DNA of 64,000 nt from positions 620,001-684,000 of the forward strand of contig NZ_FNUC01000004.1 of NCBI RefSeq assembly GCF_900106035.1. Reading direction: 5' to 3'. How positions within the stretch are numbered: position 1 is the stretch's first letter; each line of letters begins with the position of its first letter. Under the pieces are notes generated by a model that saw nothing but the letters and a program-made list of their open reading frames with translations, was not told the origin of the DNA and ran no database searches. The DNA comes from Jiangella alba (GTDB lineage Bacteria; Actinomycetota; Actinomycetes; Jiangellales; Jiangellaceae). Position numbers and translations under genes: made by a program. Positions 1 to 8,852 of this stretch are shown here, piece after piece.

Positions 1-905
1 CGGTCCTCCATCGAGCGCCAGCCCTCCGAGGAGCGCTCGACGGTCCAGATGCGCTGCCGCCAGATGACCTCGCTGACGCCCAGCTCGCGGTAGTTCTCGC
101 GGACGTAGGCCGCGATGTCGTCGCCGACGGAGCTGCTGATCATGATGTCCAGGGCGCGGCCGCTGCCGTGCTCGCCGCCGTCGCCGGAGCGCAGGCCACC
201 GTACGAGGACACCTGCGGGAACAGGGCACAGACGGCCCGGTGCACGCGGATGGCGTCCTGGGTGAGGCCGTCCTCGACGCCGGAGCCGGACTCGCACTCG
301 GCGGCGGAGATGCCCCCGGACGGCTCCTCGGCGGGCGGCTCGTCGGCCAGGTACTCGGTGGCCACCCAGTACGGCTCGCCGTCGAGCAGGATCTGCGACC
401 AGGTGCCCTCGGTGGCGCCGGTGATGTCGACCTCGGCGCCGGACCCGAGCACCGTGACGACCTCGGCGTCGAGGTCGGGGCTGGTGCGCACGTTCAGGCC
501 GGCCGTCACGAACAGCTGCCCGGCCACCGTCGGCTCCGGCGTGGGAGTCGGGGTCGGGGTGGGCGTGGGGGTCGGCGTCGGCGTCGGGGTGGGAGTAGGC
601 GTGGGAGTCGGGGTCGGCGTGGCGGTGGGCGTCGGCGCCGCGTTCGGCGTCACCGACGGCAGCTCCGGACGGTCCTGGCCGCGGCTCGCGTCCTCCTCGC
701 GCTCCGGGAGGTCCATCGACGCTGTGGCGTTGTCGCCGACGGCGGCGTCGTCGGGCCAGAGCGTGACTCCGGCGACGGCGGCACCGGCCAGCACCACCGG
801 CGCGGCCAGCAGGGCGACCCGGCGCCGGGTGAGCGCGGGCAGACGGGTGAGCGCCGGCAGCTTGGCCCGTCGATGACGAGACCGACCGTGACGCGGCTGC
901 GACAC
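1..905 (-). CDS. Secreted/anchored SH3-domain protein with D-Ala-type peptidase-like C-terminus (partial)
   Basis: The gene runs off the left edge, so its C-terminus is missing. I read it from GTG at 905, preceded by GGGAGAG 5 nt upstream. An Arg/His-rich start leads into one hydrophobic segment (about residues 33-52, LLAAPVVLAGAAVAGVTL), then an acidic stretch and a long Thr-Pro spacer (about residues 88-120). A bacterial SH3 domain follows (VTAGLNVRTSPDLDAEVV, ending in WVATEYL). The last readable part contains the motif EHGSGRALDIMI, a His/Asp signature I associate with the ARB-07466-type C-terminal domain common in actinobacteria. That layout suggests a membrane-anchored envelope protein reaching through the cell wall by the Thr-Pro linker. 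Catalytic activity is not established. Confidence 0.75.
   Translation of the reverse strand, partial: MSQPRHGRSRHRRAKLPALTRLPALTRRRVALLAAPVVLAGAAVAGVTLWPDDAAVGDNATASMDLPEREEDASRGQDRPELPSVTPNAAPTPTATPTPTPTPTPTPTPTPTPTPTPTPTPTPEPTVAGQLFVTAGLNVRTSPDLDAEVVTVLGSGAEVDITGATEGTWSQILLDGEPYWVATEYLADEPPAEEPSGGISAAECESGSGVEDGLTQDAIRVHRAVCALFPQVSSYGGLRSGDGGEHGSGRALDIMISSSVGDDIAAYVRENYRELGVSEVIWRQRIWTVERSSEGWRSMED
541..641 (-). repeat. Thr-Pro coding hexanucleotide tract
   Basis: About 100 nt of degenerate 6-nt units, reading ACG/ACC/ACT-CCG/CCC on the minus strand, encode an uninterrupted (Thr-Pro)n linker of about 16 dipeptides in the SH3-domain protein. Third positions vary, which suggests selection on the protein rather than very recent slippage. 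Length polymorphism between strains would still be expected. Confidence 0.85.
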
Positions 906-990
906 TACTTCTCTCCCATCCTCAGCTCGATACCATTTCGTGACCGAGGAGCAGGCAACCACATTTCGGGCGTTTTGTCACAACCCCGCC

Positions 991-2571
991 TCACGGGCGC
1001 CGCAACGCATCGGCGGCACCACCGGCGCTGAGCAGGGAGTTCAGGCCGTCGGCGGGATCGCCGAGTGACGCGGCTCGCGCCAGGCCGTCGCGGTCGGGGG
1101 TCTCGCAACCAGGGATGGGGTCCTGCTCCAGGAGGTCCTTCCCGGCGCGGGCCGGCGGCTCGATCGGGTAGACGCCGTCGAAGCAGGCGCGACAGAGATC
1201 GTTCTTCGGCACCGTCGACGCCTCGATGAGCGCGTCGAGCGACACGTAGCCGAGCGAGTCGGCGCCGATGGACCGGCAGATCTCGTCGGTGGACAGGCCG
1301 GTGGCGATCAGCTCGGCCCGGGACGCGAAGTCGATGCCGTAGAAGCACGGCCAGCTGACCGGCGGGCTGGAGATGCGCACGTGCACCTCGGCGGCGCCGG
1401 CCTCGCGCAGCATGCGCACCAGCGCCCGCTGGGTGTTGCCGCGCACGATGGAGTCGTCGACGACGACCAGCCGCTTGCCGGCCACGATCTCGCGCAGCGG
1501 GTTCAGCTTGAGCCGGATGCCCAGCTGGCGCAGCGTCTGCGACGGCTGGATGAAGGTGCGGCCGACGTAGGCGTTCTTGACCAGCCCCATGCCGTACGGG
1601 ATGCCGGACGCCTCGGCGTAGCCGACCGCGGCCGGCGTGCCGGACTCGGGCACCGGGATGACGAGGTCGGCGTCGGCCGGGTGCTCCACGGCCAGCCGCC
1701 GGCCCACCTCGACGCGGGTCTCGTGCACCGAGCGGCCGGAGATGTGGGTGTCGGGCCGGGCGAGGTAGACGAACTCGAACAGGCAGCCCTTCGGCTCGGC
1801 CGCCGCGAAGCGGTGCGAGCGCAGGCCGTCGGCGTCGATGGCCACCAGCTCGCCGGGCTCGACCTCGCGGATGAACGAGGCGCCGACGATGTCGAGCGCG
1901 GCGGTCTCGCTGGCCACGACCCAGCCGCGCTCCAGCCGGCCCAGGACGAGCGGACGGACGCCCTGCGGGTCGCGTGCGGCGTAGAGGGTGTTCTCGTCGG
2001 AGAACACCAGCGAGAACGCGCCGCGCGCCTGGGCCAGCACCTCGCCGGCGCACTCTTCGAGCGTGCGGTCGGCGTACGAGCCCATGAGCGCGGTGATCAG
2101 CGCGGTGTCGGTGGTGTTGCCGTAGCGCAGTTCGCCGCTGGCGGCGCCCACCCGCTCGTGCACGAGCTCGAGCAGCTCGGCGGTGTTGGTGAGGTTGCCG
2201 TTGTGGGCGAGCGCGACGGTGCCGGCCGGCGTGGCGCCGAGCGTCGGCTGCGCGTTCTGCCAGTGGCTGCCGCCGGTGGTGGAGTAGCGGGTGTGCCCGA
2301 CGGCGACGTGGCCGACCAGGGTGTTCAGCGTGGACTCGTCGAAGACCTGGCTGACCAGGCCCATGTCCTTGTAGACGAGGATCTGCTCGCCGTTGCCGAC
2401 GGCGATGCCGGCCGACTCCTGACCCCGGTGCTGCAACGCGTACAGCGCGAAGTAGGTGAGCTTGGCGACCTCTTCGTCGGGTGCCCACACCCCGAAGATG
2501 CCGCAGGCGTCCTGCGGCCCCTTCTCCTGTGGGTTGATGTCGTGCGTGAGTCGTCCATCGCCCCGGGCCAC
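991..2571 (-). CDS. purF: Amidophosphoribosyltransferase PurF
   Basis: PurF makes 5-phosphoribosylamine from PRPP and glutamine, the committed step of purine synthesis. I start it at GTG 2571 because the resulting N-terminus (VARGDGRLTHD...EKGPQDACGIFGVW) matches the actinobacterial form. That puts the glutaminase nucleophile Cys at about residue 23, after a short propeptide. Class-II glutaminase features follow (HRGQESAGI, GHTRYSTTG, AHNGNLTN). The PRPP loop reads VVVDDSIVRGNT. Cysteines in GCLFEF, PCFYGID and LCRAC match the [4Fe-4S] ligands of the B. subtilis type. Protein is 526 aa, a normal length. purM does not follow; the next gene downstream encodes an SH3-domain protein. Confidence 0.96.
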   Translation of the reverse strand: MARGDGRLTHDINPQEKGPQDACGIFGVWAPDEEVAKLTYFALYALQHRGQESAGIAVGNGEQILVYKDMGLVSQVFDESTLNTLVGHVAVGHTRYSTTGGSHWQNAQPTLGATPAGTVALAHNGNLTNTAELLELVHERVGAASGELRYGNTTDTALITALMGSYADRTLEECAGEVLAQARGAFSLVFSDENTLYAARDPQGVRPLVLGRLERGWVVASETAALDIVGASFIREVEPGELVAIDADGLRSHRFAAAEPKGCLFEFVYLARPDTHISGRSVHETRVEVGRRLAVEHPADADLVIPVPESGTPAAVGYAEASGIPYGMGLVKNAYVGRTFIQPSQTLRQLGIRLKLNPLREIVAGKRLVVVDDSIVRGNTQRALVRMLREAGAAEVHVRISSPPVSWPCFYGIDFASRAELIATGLSTDEICRSIGADSLGYVSLDALIEASTVPKNDLCRACFDGVYPIEPPARAGKDLLEQDPIPGCETPDRDGLARAASLGDPADGLNSLLSAGGAADALRRP

Positions 2572-2649
2572 GGCACCCAGTGTACGGAGCGGGACCCGGA
2601 TTGCGAGCCGAGGGAAGAACACCGGGCCGCGAGGTGGTTGCCTAAGGAC

Positions 2650-3483
2650 ATGAGCCCCACGACGGTATTGATCACCGGCGCCACCGATGGCCTGGGCCGA
2701 TGGCTCGCGCTCCGGCTGGCGGCGTCGGGCGTCGGCGTCGTCCTGCACGGCCGGAATCCGGCGCGTCTGGACGAGACCGCCCGCGAGATCCGGGCCGAGG
2801 GCGGGCGCGAGCCGGTCGGTGTCGTACGGGCCGACCTCGCCGACCTCGGCCAGGTCGACCGGCTGGCCGACGAGGTGCTCGGCCGCTTCCCCGGCCTGGA
2901 CGTGCTGGTCAACAACGCCGCGGTCGGGTTCGGCGAGCCGGGGGGCGGGCGCGAGCTGAGCCCCGACGGCGTCGAGCTGCGGTTCGCGGTGAACTACCTG
3001 GCCGGCTACCACCTGACCCGCCGGCTGCTGCCGGCGCTGGTGGCGGCGGCGCCCGCGCGCATCGTCAACGTCGCCTCCATCGGCCAGGCGCCCATCGACT
3101 TCGCCGACCCCATGCTCGACCACGGCTACGACGGTTACCGCGCGTACCGGCAGAGCAAGCTCGCGCAGATCATGTTCACCCTCGACCTCGCCGACGAGCT
3201 GAACGGCACCGGCGTCACGGCGAACACCCTGCACCCGGCCACCCTGATGGCGACGTCGATGGTGCGCGAGGCCGAGCTGACCCCGCTGAGCACGCTGCAC
3301 GACGGCGGCGAGGCGACGCTGCGGCTGATCGCCGACCCGAACCTGGCCGACATCAGCGGCGTGTACTTCGACCAGACCATGGCCGCGGCGCCGCACGCGC
3401 AGGCGCTCGACCCCGACGCCCGGCGTCGGCTGCGCGAGCTGTCCCAGCTGCTGGTCGCCCAGGCGCTGGCCCAGCCCAGCTGA
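2650..3483 (+). CDS. SDR-family NAD(P)-dependent oxidoreductase
   Basis: A 277-aa classical short-chain dehydrogenase, divergent from purF. The cofactor-binding motif is TGATDGLG (residues 9-16), followed by a conserved NNA, catalytic Ser143 in VNVASIG, Tyr166 and Lys170 in YRQSK. Arg after the first strand (HGRNPARL) favours NADP(H). The substrate cannot be read from sequence; the overall shape resembles retinol dehydrogenase/WW-oxidoreductase-like SDRs. ATG 2650 is chosen because the Rossmann strand begins immediately after it; GAGGTGG lies 11 nt upstream. Confidence 0.85.
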   Translation: MSPTTVLITGATDGLGRWLALRLAASGVGVVLHGRNPARLDETAREIRAEGGREPVGVVRADLADLGQVDRLADEVLGRFPGLDVLVNNAAVGFGEPGGGRELSPDGVELRFAVNYLAGYHLTRRLLPALVAAAPARIVNVASIGQAPIDFADPMLDHGYDGYRAYRQSKLAQIMFTLDLADELNGTGVTANTLHPATLMATSMVREAELTPLSTLHDGGEATLRLIADPNLADISGVYFDQTMAAAPHAQALDPDARRRLRELSQLLVAQALAQPS

Positions 3484-3549
3484 CCACCGGGCGCCGGGTG
3501 AGCCGTCAGGACGGCCGCTGGGCCGCCCGCGCCGACCGGGTGGCCGCCG

Positions 3550-3975
3550 TCAGTCGCTGACGCCGGTGTGCGCGACCACCTGCCCGACCATCCAGTCGAC
3601 GGCGGGCGCGACGGCGCCGTTCGAGGTGAGCAGGCCGGGCGGGTCGCCGACGTACCGGTCGGACAGCAGCCCGCGGGATTCCAGCCGGTCGACCAGCGCC
3701 GCCTTAACGGCAGCACGGTGCAGGCGGGGCGGTACGGAGAACGCGAGCACGTCCAGCGGGTCGCGCGCGACGTCGGGATAGCGCGCCAGCAGCCGGCCGA
3801 CGTCGGGGTCGGTGTCGTGCAGGTGCAGCCAGGTGCGCACCACCGGGGGCACGCCGGTGCTGCCGGCGTAGACGACCGGGCGGTCGGCGCCCGCCCGCAG
3901 CCACACGTAGACCCAGGAGCCGACGCCGACCAGATCGCCGTCGCGCACCTGCAGCAGGATGGCCTCGTTCTCCAT
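3550..3975 (-). CDS. Hypothetical protein, possible GIY-YIG-like fold
   Basis: A 141-aa cytoplasmic protein. I do not firmly recognise it. The segment WVYVWLRAG...VVYAGSTG resembles the two short strands and the YxGST turn of GIY-YIG nuclease-like domains, but the catalytic Arg/Glu constellation is not evident. It is last in a minus-strand run after the DUF1697 gene (32 nt away), so it is probably co-transcribed with it. A role in nucleic acid processing would be a guess. Confidence 0.55.
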   Translation of the reverse strand: MENEAILLQVRDGDLVGVGSWVYVWLRAGADRPVVYAGSTGVPPVVRTWLHLHDTDPDVGRLLARYPDVARDPLDVLAFSVPPRLHRAAVKAALVDRLESRGLLSDRYVGDPPGLLTSNGAVAPAVDWMVGQVVAHTGVSD

Positions 3976-4007
3976 GGCCGCAGTCTGACAGCGACGGCGG
4001 CCGTCGT

Positions 4008-4565
4008 TCAGTCCGAACGACGGTTTCCCGGCTCTTGTGACAGTTGCACCAACGTGCGGACAGTGGCCAGATTCCGTGACGTCGCCACGCCGAGCGCCGG
4101 CCGGCTCAGCGCCGCCGCCAGCTTGCTGCGTCCGGCGCCGCCGGGCACGTGCAGGTACAGCGTGGTGCCGACGAGGCGGAACTCGTCGGCGCCGGACTCG
4201 ACCCGTCCGGCGGCCGCGTAGCGCTCCGCGTCGGGCTGCGTGCGCAGGAAGCTCAGCAGCAGGCGGTTGGGCTCGGCGCCGGGGAACGGGTTGGCATCGA
4301 CGGCGGCCACCAGCTCGTCGTGGGTGCGGACCAGCACGGCGATGTCGAGGCCGAGGTCGTCGCGGATGGCGCCCTCGATGGCCGCCTCGAGCTCCTCGCG
4401 CCCGGCGCCCTGCGTGCCGCTGGCGAAGACGACGTTGCCGCTGTTGATGTAGGTGGCGACGTCGGTGTGGCCGAGCCCCGCGACGAGCTCGCGCAGCTCG
4501 GCCATGACGACCTTGTTCTTGCCGCCGACGTTGATACCCCGGAGCAGCGCGACGTGCCGCGACAC
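4008..4565 (-). CDS. DUF1697 domain protein
   Basis: A 185-aa protein starting with GTG at 4565. The N-terminus HVALLRGINVGGKNKVVMAE is the hallmark of DUF1697, and TYINSGNVVFAS follows as in other members. Family function is unknown. It lies 10 nt downstream of the M20 peptidase stop, so the two are likely co-transcribed. Length is typical for the family. Confidence 0.85.
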   Translation of the reverse strand: MSRHVALLRGINVGGKNKVVMAELRELVAGLGHTDVATYINSGNVVFASGTQGAGREELEAAIEGAIRDDLGLDIAVLVRTHDELVAAVDANPFPGAEPNRLLLSFLRTQPDAERYAAAGRVESGADEFRLVGTTLYLHVPGGAGRSKLAAALSRPALGVATSRNLATVRTLVQLSQEPGNRRSD

Positions 4566-4575
4566 CGGCCCGCCC

Positions 4576-5916
4576 CTACCGCGGCAGCCGGGCCAGCCGG
4601 TCGAGCAGCAGCGTCTCGGCCAGGCAGCCCTTGGCGAACATCGCGAGGTCGAGGCTCTCGTTCAGGCCGTGCGGGCCGCTGAGAGGGTCGCCCATGCCGG
4701 TGACCAGGACGGTCGCGTCGGGGAAGGTCTGCTCGAACTCGGCGATGAACGGGATGGAGCCGCCCATGCCGGTACGCACCGACGCGACGCCGAACGCCTC
4801 GGTGAGCGCCGCCTCGGCCGCCTCGACGACCGGGCCCTCCGTCGGCAGGGCGCAGCCGCCGCCGAGCATGCCCTCGGTGATCTCGATCTGGACGCCGAAC
4901 TCGACATGCTCGCGCAGGTGCGCCTCCAGCGCGTCGAGCGCGGCCCGCGGGTCCTGGTCGGGCGCGATGCGGACGCTGACCTTGGCGCGCGCCTCATGTA
5001 CCAGGATGTTCGCGGCGTCGGCGACCGCCGGCGCGTCGATGGCCAGCACCGACGCGGTGGGGCGGGTCCACAGGCGGTCGAGCAGCGAGCCGCTGCCCAT
5101 CAGCTGCACGCCGTCGAGGACACCGGCGTCGGCGCGGAACCGCTCTTCGGGGTAGTCGACGTCGGCCGCGTCGGTGGTGACCAGCCCGGCGATGGCGACG
5201 TCGCCCTTGTCGTCGTGCAGCGTGGCCAGCAGCCGGGTCAGCGCGGTGAGCGCGTCGATGACCGGGCCGCCGAACGCGCCGGAGTGCACCGACTTCTCCA
5301 GCACCCGCAGCGTGACCAGGCAGTCGACGCCGCCGCGCAGGCTGGTGGTGAGCGCGGGGACCTCGGCGGTCCAGTTCGCGGAGTCGGCGACGACGATGAC
5401 GTCGGCGGACAGGCGGTCGCGGTGGGCCTCGAGGAACGGCGTGAACGTGGGCGAGCCGATCTCTTCCTCGCCCTCGACGAACAGCACCACCCCGACCGGC
5501 GGGCGGCCGTCGAACGCGCGCAGCGCCCCGATGTGCGTGGCGACGCCGGCCTTGTCGTCGGAGACGCCGCGGCCGAACAGCCGGCCGTCGTGCTCGACCG
5601 GCTCGAACGGGTCGCTGGTCCAGCCGTCCCGCGGCCCCGTCGGCTGCACGTCGTGGTGGGCGTACAGCAGGACGGTGGGCGCACCCTCCGGTGCCGGCCA
5701 GCTGGCGATGACGGCGGGCCGCCCACCGGCCGCACTGACGACGTCGGCCTGGGCGGCTCCGGCGCCGCGGGCCAGCTCGGCCACCGCCTCCGCGCTGGCG
5801 AGGACGTCGCCGGCCCGGGCCGGGTCGGCGCTGACGCTGGGGATGCGCACCAGCCGCTCGAGGTCGGCGCGCACGGACGGGAGGACGGCCTCGACGGCGG
5901 CACGGAGATCGGTCAT
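4576..5916 (-). CDS. M20-family metallopeptidase (dipeptidase)
   Basis: A 446-aa zinc peptidase. The ATG at 5916 gives the compact N-terminus MTDLRAAVEAVLPSVRADLE. Metal and catalytic motifs are in order: LLYAHHDVQP (His ligand and activating Asp), GRGVSDDKAG (bridging Asp) and FVEGEEEIGS (general base Glu and ligand). GPHGLNES near the C-terminus holds the last His ligand. The lid/dimerisation domain sits between. No signal peptide, so it acts in the cytoplasm, most likely hydrolysing dipeptides in peptide recycling. It heads a short operon with the DUF1697 gene. Confidence 0.9.
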   Translation of the reverse strand: MTDLRAAVEAVLPSVRADLERLVRIPSVSADPARAGDVLASAEAVAELARGAGAAQADVVSAAGGRPAVIASWPAPEGAPTVLLYAHHDVQPTGPRDGWTSDPFEPVEHDGRLFGRGVSDDKAGVATHIGALRAFDGRPPVGVVLFVEGEEEIGSPTFTPFLEAHRDRLSADVIVVADSANWTAEVPALTTSLRGGVDCLVTLRVLEKSVHSGAFGGPVIDALTALTRLLATLHDDKGDVAIAGLVTTDAADVDYPEERFRADAGVLDGVQLMGSGSLLDRLWTRPTASVLAIDAPAVADAANILVHEARAKVSVRIAPDQDPRAALDALEAHLREHVEFGVQIEITEGMLGGGCALPTEGPVVEAAEAALTEAFGVASVRTGMGGSIPFIAEFEQTFPDATVLVTGMGDPLSGPHGLNESLDLAMFAKGCLAETLLLDRLARLPR

Positions 5917-6000
5917 GCCGGACACTCTAGGTGCCCCCGCCGACAGCCGGGAGTGCGACCGGCTCGCCCCGCCGAAGCCGAGCACGGGAGGAGGTCGGGG

Positions 6001-6058
6001 CCCCTTTGCAATGAGCACCTCTACGCACCGGTGCGTCGAGGTGCTCATTGCAAAGGGG
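6001..6058. repeat. 58-nt near-perfect palindrome
   Basis: Two 29-nt arms pair completely except for one position (6022/6037), with the centre between 6029 and 6030 and no loop. The arms begin CCCCTTTGCAATGAGCACCT. It lies between the stop of the nuclease gene (6147) and the start of the M20 peptidase (5916), both on the minus strand. A terminator for the nuclease is possible, but the length, near-perfection and AT-containing arms are unlike the GC hairpins elsewhere in this window. A dispersed palindromic repeat is an alternative. Confidence 0.85.
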
Positions 6059-6146
6059 GTCTGCGGGCGGGGGACGGCGCCGCACCAGACGACCACGCGG
6101 AAGCCGCCGCCCGCGACCGGGCGGCGGCTCCCGTGGTGCGCGGGCG

Positions 6147-8759
6147 TCAGAGCTGCTCGCGCAGCCTCTCGGCGGCCGCGACGAGCGTGGCGCGGGCGTC
6201 CGCGTCGCTCACCCGCTCGGCCACCGCGACGAACCGGTCCAGCGACGTGGCGGCGGCAGCGGTCAGGCCGCGGCCGGCCAGCCGCTCGGCGGTCGACAGG
6301 TGCGCGAGCAGCTGGGCCGCCTGCGACCGGTTGACGGTGCCGTCGGCGGCGTAGTCCTCCACCACCGAGCGCAGGCCGTCGAATGTGACCGGCGTCTGGA
6401 CGCCGACCAGGATCGGGTCGTGGTCGCTGGCCCGGTAGACGGTGCCCGGCTGGAACAGCTCGCTGGCGAAGTAGTTGAACCGCGAGTACTCGAACAGCAC
6501 CGACTCCACCGAGTTGATGTTCCACACGTCGGCGCCGGTGACCAGTCCGGCGTCGCTGACCGACGGGCTGGCCAGGACGTGGTCCAGCGAGCCGACCTTG
6601 CCGTCGAACACGTAGGTGTGCTCGCCGGCGTACTCGTTGTTGAGGTCGGTGTAGCCCGCGTCGTACAGCGCCTGCATCGGGTTCTCGCCGCTGTAGGAGT
6701 TGAAGTCGCCGAGCAGGAACGCGTCGTCGGTGCCGGTCGCCGCGGCCCGCTCGCCGGCGAACGCCACCAGGGCCTGCGCCTGCGCCGTCCGGTCGGCGTC
6801 GAAGCAGCCCTCCGGCAGGTCGCCGCAGTCGCCGCCCTTGGACTTGAAGTGGTTGACGATGGCGTTGAACTCGTAGCCGGTGGCGAGCGTCCGGAACTCC
6901 TGCGCCAGCGGCTCGCGGGCGTTGTGGAAGGCCGGGTCGTCGATGAGGATGACCGACTCGCCGACCGGCTCGACCGCCGCCGTCCGGTAGATGAACGCGG
7001 TGCGGATGACGTCCTCGTCCGTCGGCAGCGCGGCCGGCGACGGCACGAACGCCCAGGTGCCTGCGCCGGCGTCGGCGTTGAGCGCGTCGACCAGCGTGGC
7101 CAGCGCGACGTCGCGGTCCTGGCCGAACACGGCCGAGTTCTCGATCTCCTGCAGCGAGACGACGTCGGCGCCGAGGCCGTTGATGGCCGCGACGATCTTC
7201 GCCTCCTGCCGCTCGAGGTTCGTCGCGTCCCAGGCGCCGCGGGCGTCGCAGCCGCCGGAGACGGTGATCGGGGTGCCGGCGCGGTCGGTGAACGCCTCGC
7301 AGCCGGGGAGGTCGGCGCCCAGCGTGGTGAAGTAGTTCAGCACGTTGAACGCCGAGATCTTCAGGTCGCCGCCCACCGCCACCGGCTCGGCGTTGGCCTC
7401 GCGGGTGTTGCCGGTGCCGAACGTGACGACGTCGGGCGCGGGCCCGGTGATCGGCGAGGTGGGCTGGAAGTTCCACTGGAACCGGAAGTCGAAGATCACG
7501 TCGTCCTGGAACGTGACGCCGGCGCCGGTGCGGGCCGGGTCGGCGTTCGTGAGGTACGGCACCTGGCTGCTGGTCGCCGTCCGGTTGGACTGGCCGTCGT
7601 CGAGCGTGACGGCGCGGGCCGCGTTCGCCGCGACCGCCTCGTCGAACTCCGGCGAGCCGGGCGCCGCGACCTCGGTCTCCTGCACCAGCGGGCCGCCGAA
7701 GCCCAGGCCGATCGAGCCGAACGCGCTGCTGCCCCAGCCGCCCAGCGCGAACGTGTCCGAGACGACGTAGCCCTCGGCCGGGCGGACCAGCATGCCCTCG
7801 TAGACCTCGCGGCCGGCCTCCGTCGCGGGCAGCGTGAACGGCACCGGCTTGACGGCCTCGGCCGGCTCGGTGAGCGTCTCCAGCCCGTCGGCGGACAGCT
7901 CGATCTCGGTCAGGCCGAAGTACTCCTTGACCTCGCCGGTGACGCGGACGTGGTCGCCGATCTCGACCTGGCCCGCGGTCGACGGCGAGAAGACGAACAC
8001 CGCGTCGGACGCCGTCCGCGCCGCGTCGCCGCCGCTGCCCGGCGTCTGGACGTAGTAGCCGCCGAAGCCGCCGCTCGGGTAGGTGGCCGTGACGACGCCG
8101 CTGGTGACGACGGTCGTGCCGGCCAGCGGGGAGTCGGCGCCGGTGCCCTGGATCTGCGCGATCGTGGCCGGTTCGGGATCCGGGTCCGGGTCGGGGTCGC
8201 CGCCGTTGACGGCGCCGAACGTGTTCGCCAGCGGGCCCGTCCAGGCGCCCTGGACCTTCTGCAGGGACTGCCCGACCGGCGTCGAGCTGGCCTCGGAGAC
8301 GCCGATGTCGACGGCTGCCATGCCGTTCGCCGGGCCGCCGACCGCCGTCATGCCGCCCTCGTAGGAGAGGAACTCCGCGACGGTGCCGTCGGGGCGGACC
8401 AGCGCGATGCCGTCGGGCGAGCCGTTCTGGATGCCGTCGGTGGGATACGTCGCGACGACCACACCCGCCGCCGGGACGACGCCGCTGAGCGTGCGGGTGT
8501 TGTACGGAGCGCCGCCGTTGCCGTTGTAGAGGACGAGCTGCCAGCCGGTGAGGTCGGTGCCCGGGTCGGCCTGGATCTCGATCGCCTCGCCGGTGTCGGC
8601 GCCGGCGTTGTCGTAGTGGAGCTCGCTGATGAACGGGTCGCCTTCGGCCGCGCCGGCCGACAGGACGGGTGCCGCGGCCAGGCTCGCGCCGGCCAGGCCG
8701 GCCGCGGCGACCGCCGCGAGCCAGCGGAGAGGACGTCGGGTCGACTGCATCGAACGCAC
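6147..8759 (-). CDS. Secreted ExeM/NucH-type extracellular endonuclease
   Basis: An 870-aa exported nuclease. A signal peptide (LRWLAAVAAAGLAGASLAAA, then AGAAEGDP) precedes a lamin-tail-like domain (FISELHYDNAGADTGEAIEI). An OB-like region follows, and then an endonuclease/exonuclease/phosphatase domain from about residue 440. Its motifs include ISAFNVLNYFTT, VVSLQEIENSA, VNHFKSKGGDC, LLGDFNSY and the terminal SDHDPILVGV, which carries the catalytic His/Asp. The C-terminal about 80 aa are helical. The likely role is degradation of extracellular DNA for phosphate or nucleosides. It lies directly downstream of a wall-anchored 5'-nucleotidase, which would process its products. Confidence 0.92.
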   Translation of the reverse strand: MRSMQSTRRPLRWLAAVAAAGLAGASLAAAPVLSAGAAEGDPFISELHYDNAGADTGEAIEIQADPGTDLTGWQLVLYNGNGGAPYNTRTLSGVVPAAGVVVATYPTDGIQNGSPDGIALVRPDGTVAEFLSYEGGMTAVGGPANGMAAVDIGVSEASSTPVGQSLQKVQGAWTGPLANTFGAVNGGDPDPDPDPEPATIAQIQGTGADSPLAGTTVVTSGVVTATYPSGGFGGYYVQTPGSGGDAARTASDAVFVFSPSTAGQVEIGDHVRVTGEVKEYFGLTEIELSADGLETLTEPAEAVKPVPFTLPATEAGREVYEGMLVRPAEGYVVSDTFALGGWGSSAFGSIGLGFGGPLVQETEVAAPGSPEFDEAVAANAARAVTLDDGQSNRTATSSQVPYLTNADPARTGAGVTFQDDVIFDFRFQWNFQPTSPITGPAPDVVTFGTGNTREANAEPVAVGGDLKISAFNVLNYFTTLGADLPGCEAFTDRAGTPITVSGGCDARGAWDATNLERQEAKIVAAINGLGADVVSLQEIENSAVFGQDRDVALATLVDALNADAGAGTWAFVPSPAALPTDEDVIRTAFIYRTAAVEPVGESVILIDDPAFHNAREPLAQEFRTLATGYEFNAIVNHFKSKGGDCGDLPEGCFDADRTAQAQALVAFAGERAAATGTDDAFLLGDFNSYSGENPMQALYDAGYTDLNNEYAGEHTYVFDGKVGSLDHVLASPSVSDAGLVTGADVWNINSVESVLFEYSRFNYFASELFQPGTVYRASDHDPILVGVQTPVTFDGLRSVVEDYAADGTVNRSQAAQLLAHLSTAERLAGRGLTAAAATSLDRFVAVAERVSDADARATLVAAAERLREQL

Positions 8760-8793
8760 CTTTCGGGTCGAGGGATCGGACCTCGGGGGTGAC

Positions 8794-8824
8794 GTGGCGC
8801 CCCGCCGGGTGGGCGGGGCGCCAC
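8794..8824 (-). terminator. GC-rich hairpin after the 5'-nucleotidase
   Basis: Perfect 13-nt arms (GTGGCGCCCCGCC and its complement) close a 5-nt loop, 28 nt past the nucleotidase stop. There is no T-run, as is usual in actinobacteria. It may reduce read-through into the nuclease gene rather than block it. Confidence 0.6.
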
Positions 8825-8852
8825 GGCCGGTGTTGCTCGGCCGGTGCGGCCG

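Noticed and set aside
541..641. CRISPR-like or regulatory repeat
   Set aside because: The 6-nt periodicity is explained by a Thr-Pro coding linker; there are no spacers.
4001..4023. Hairpin CCGTCGTTC/GAACGACGG over the end of the DUF1697 gene
   Set aside because: Overlaps coding sequence and lacks a T-run in the direction of transcription; not convincing as a terminator.
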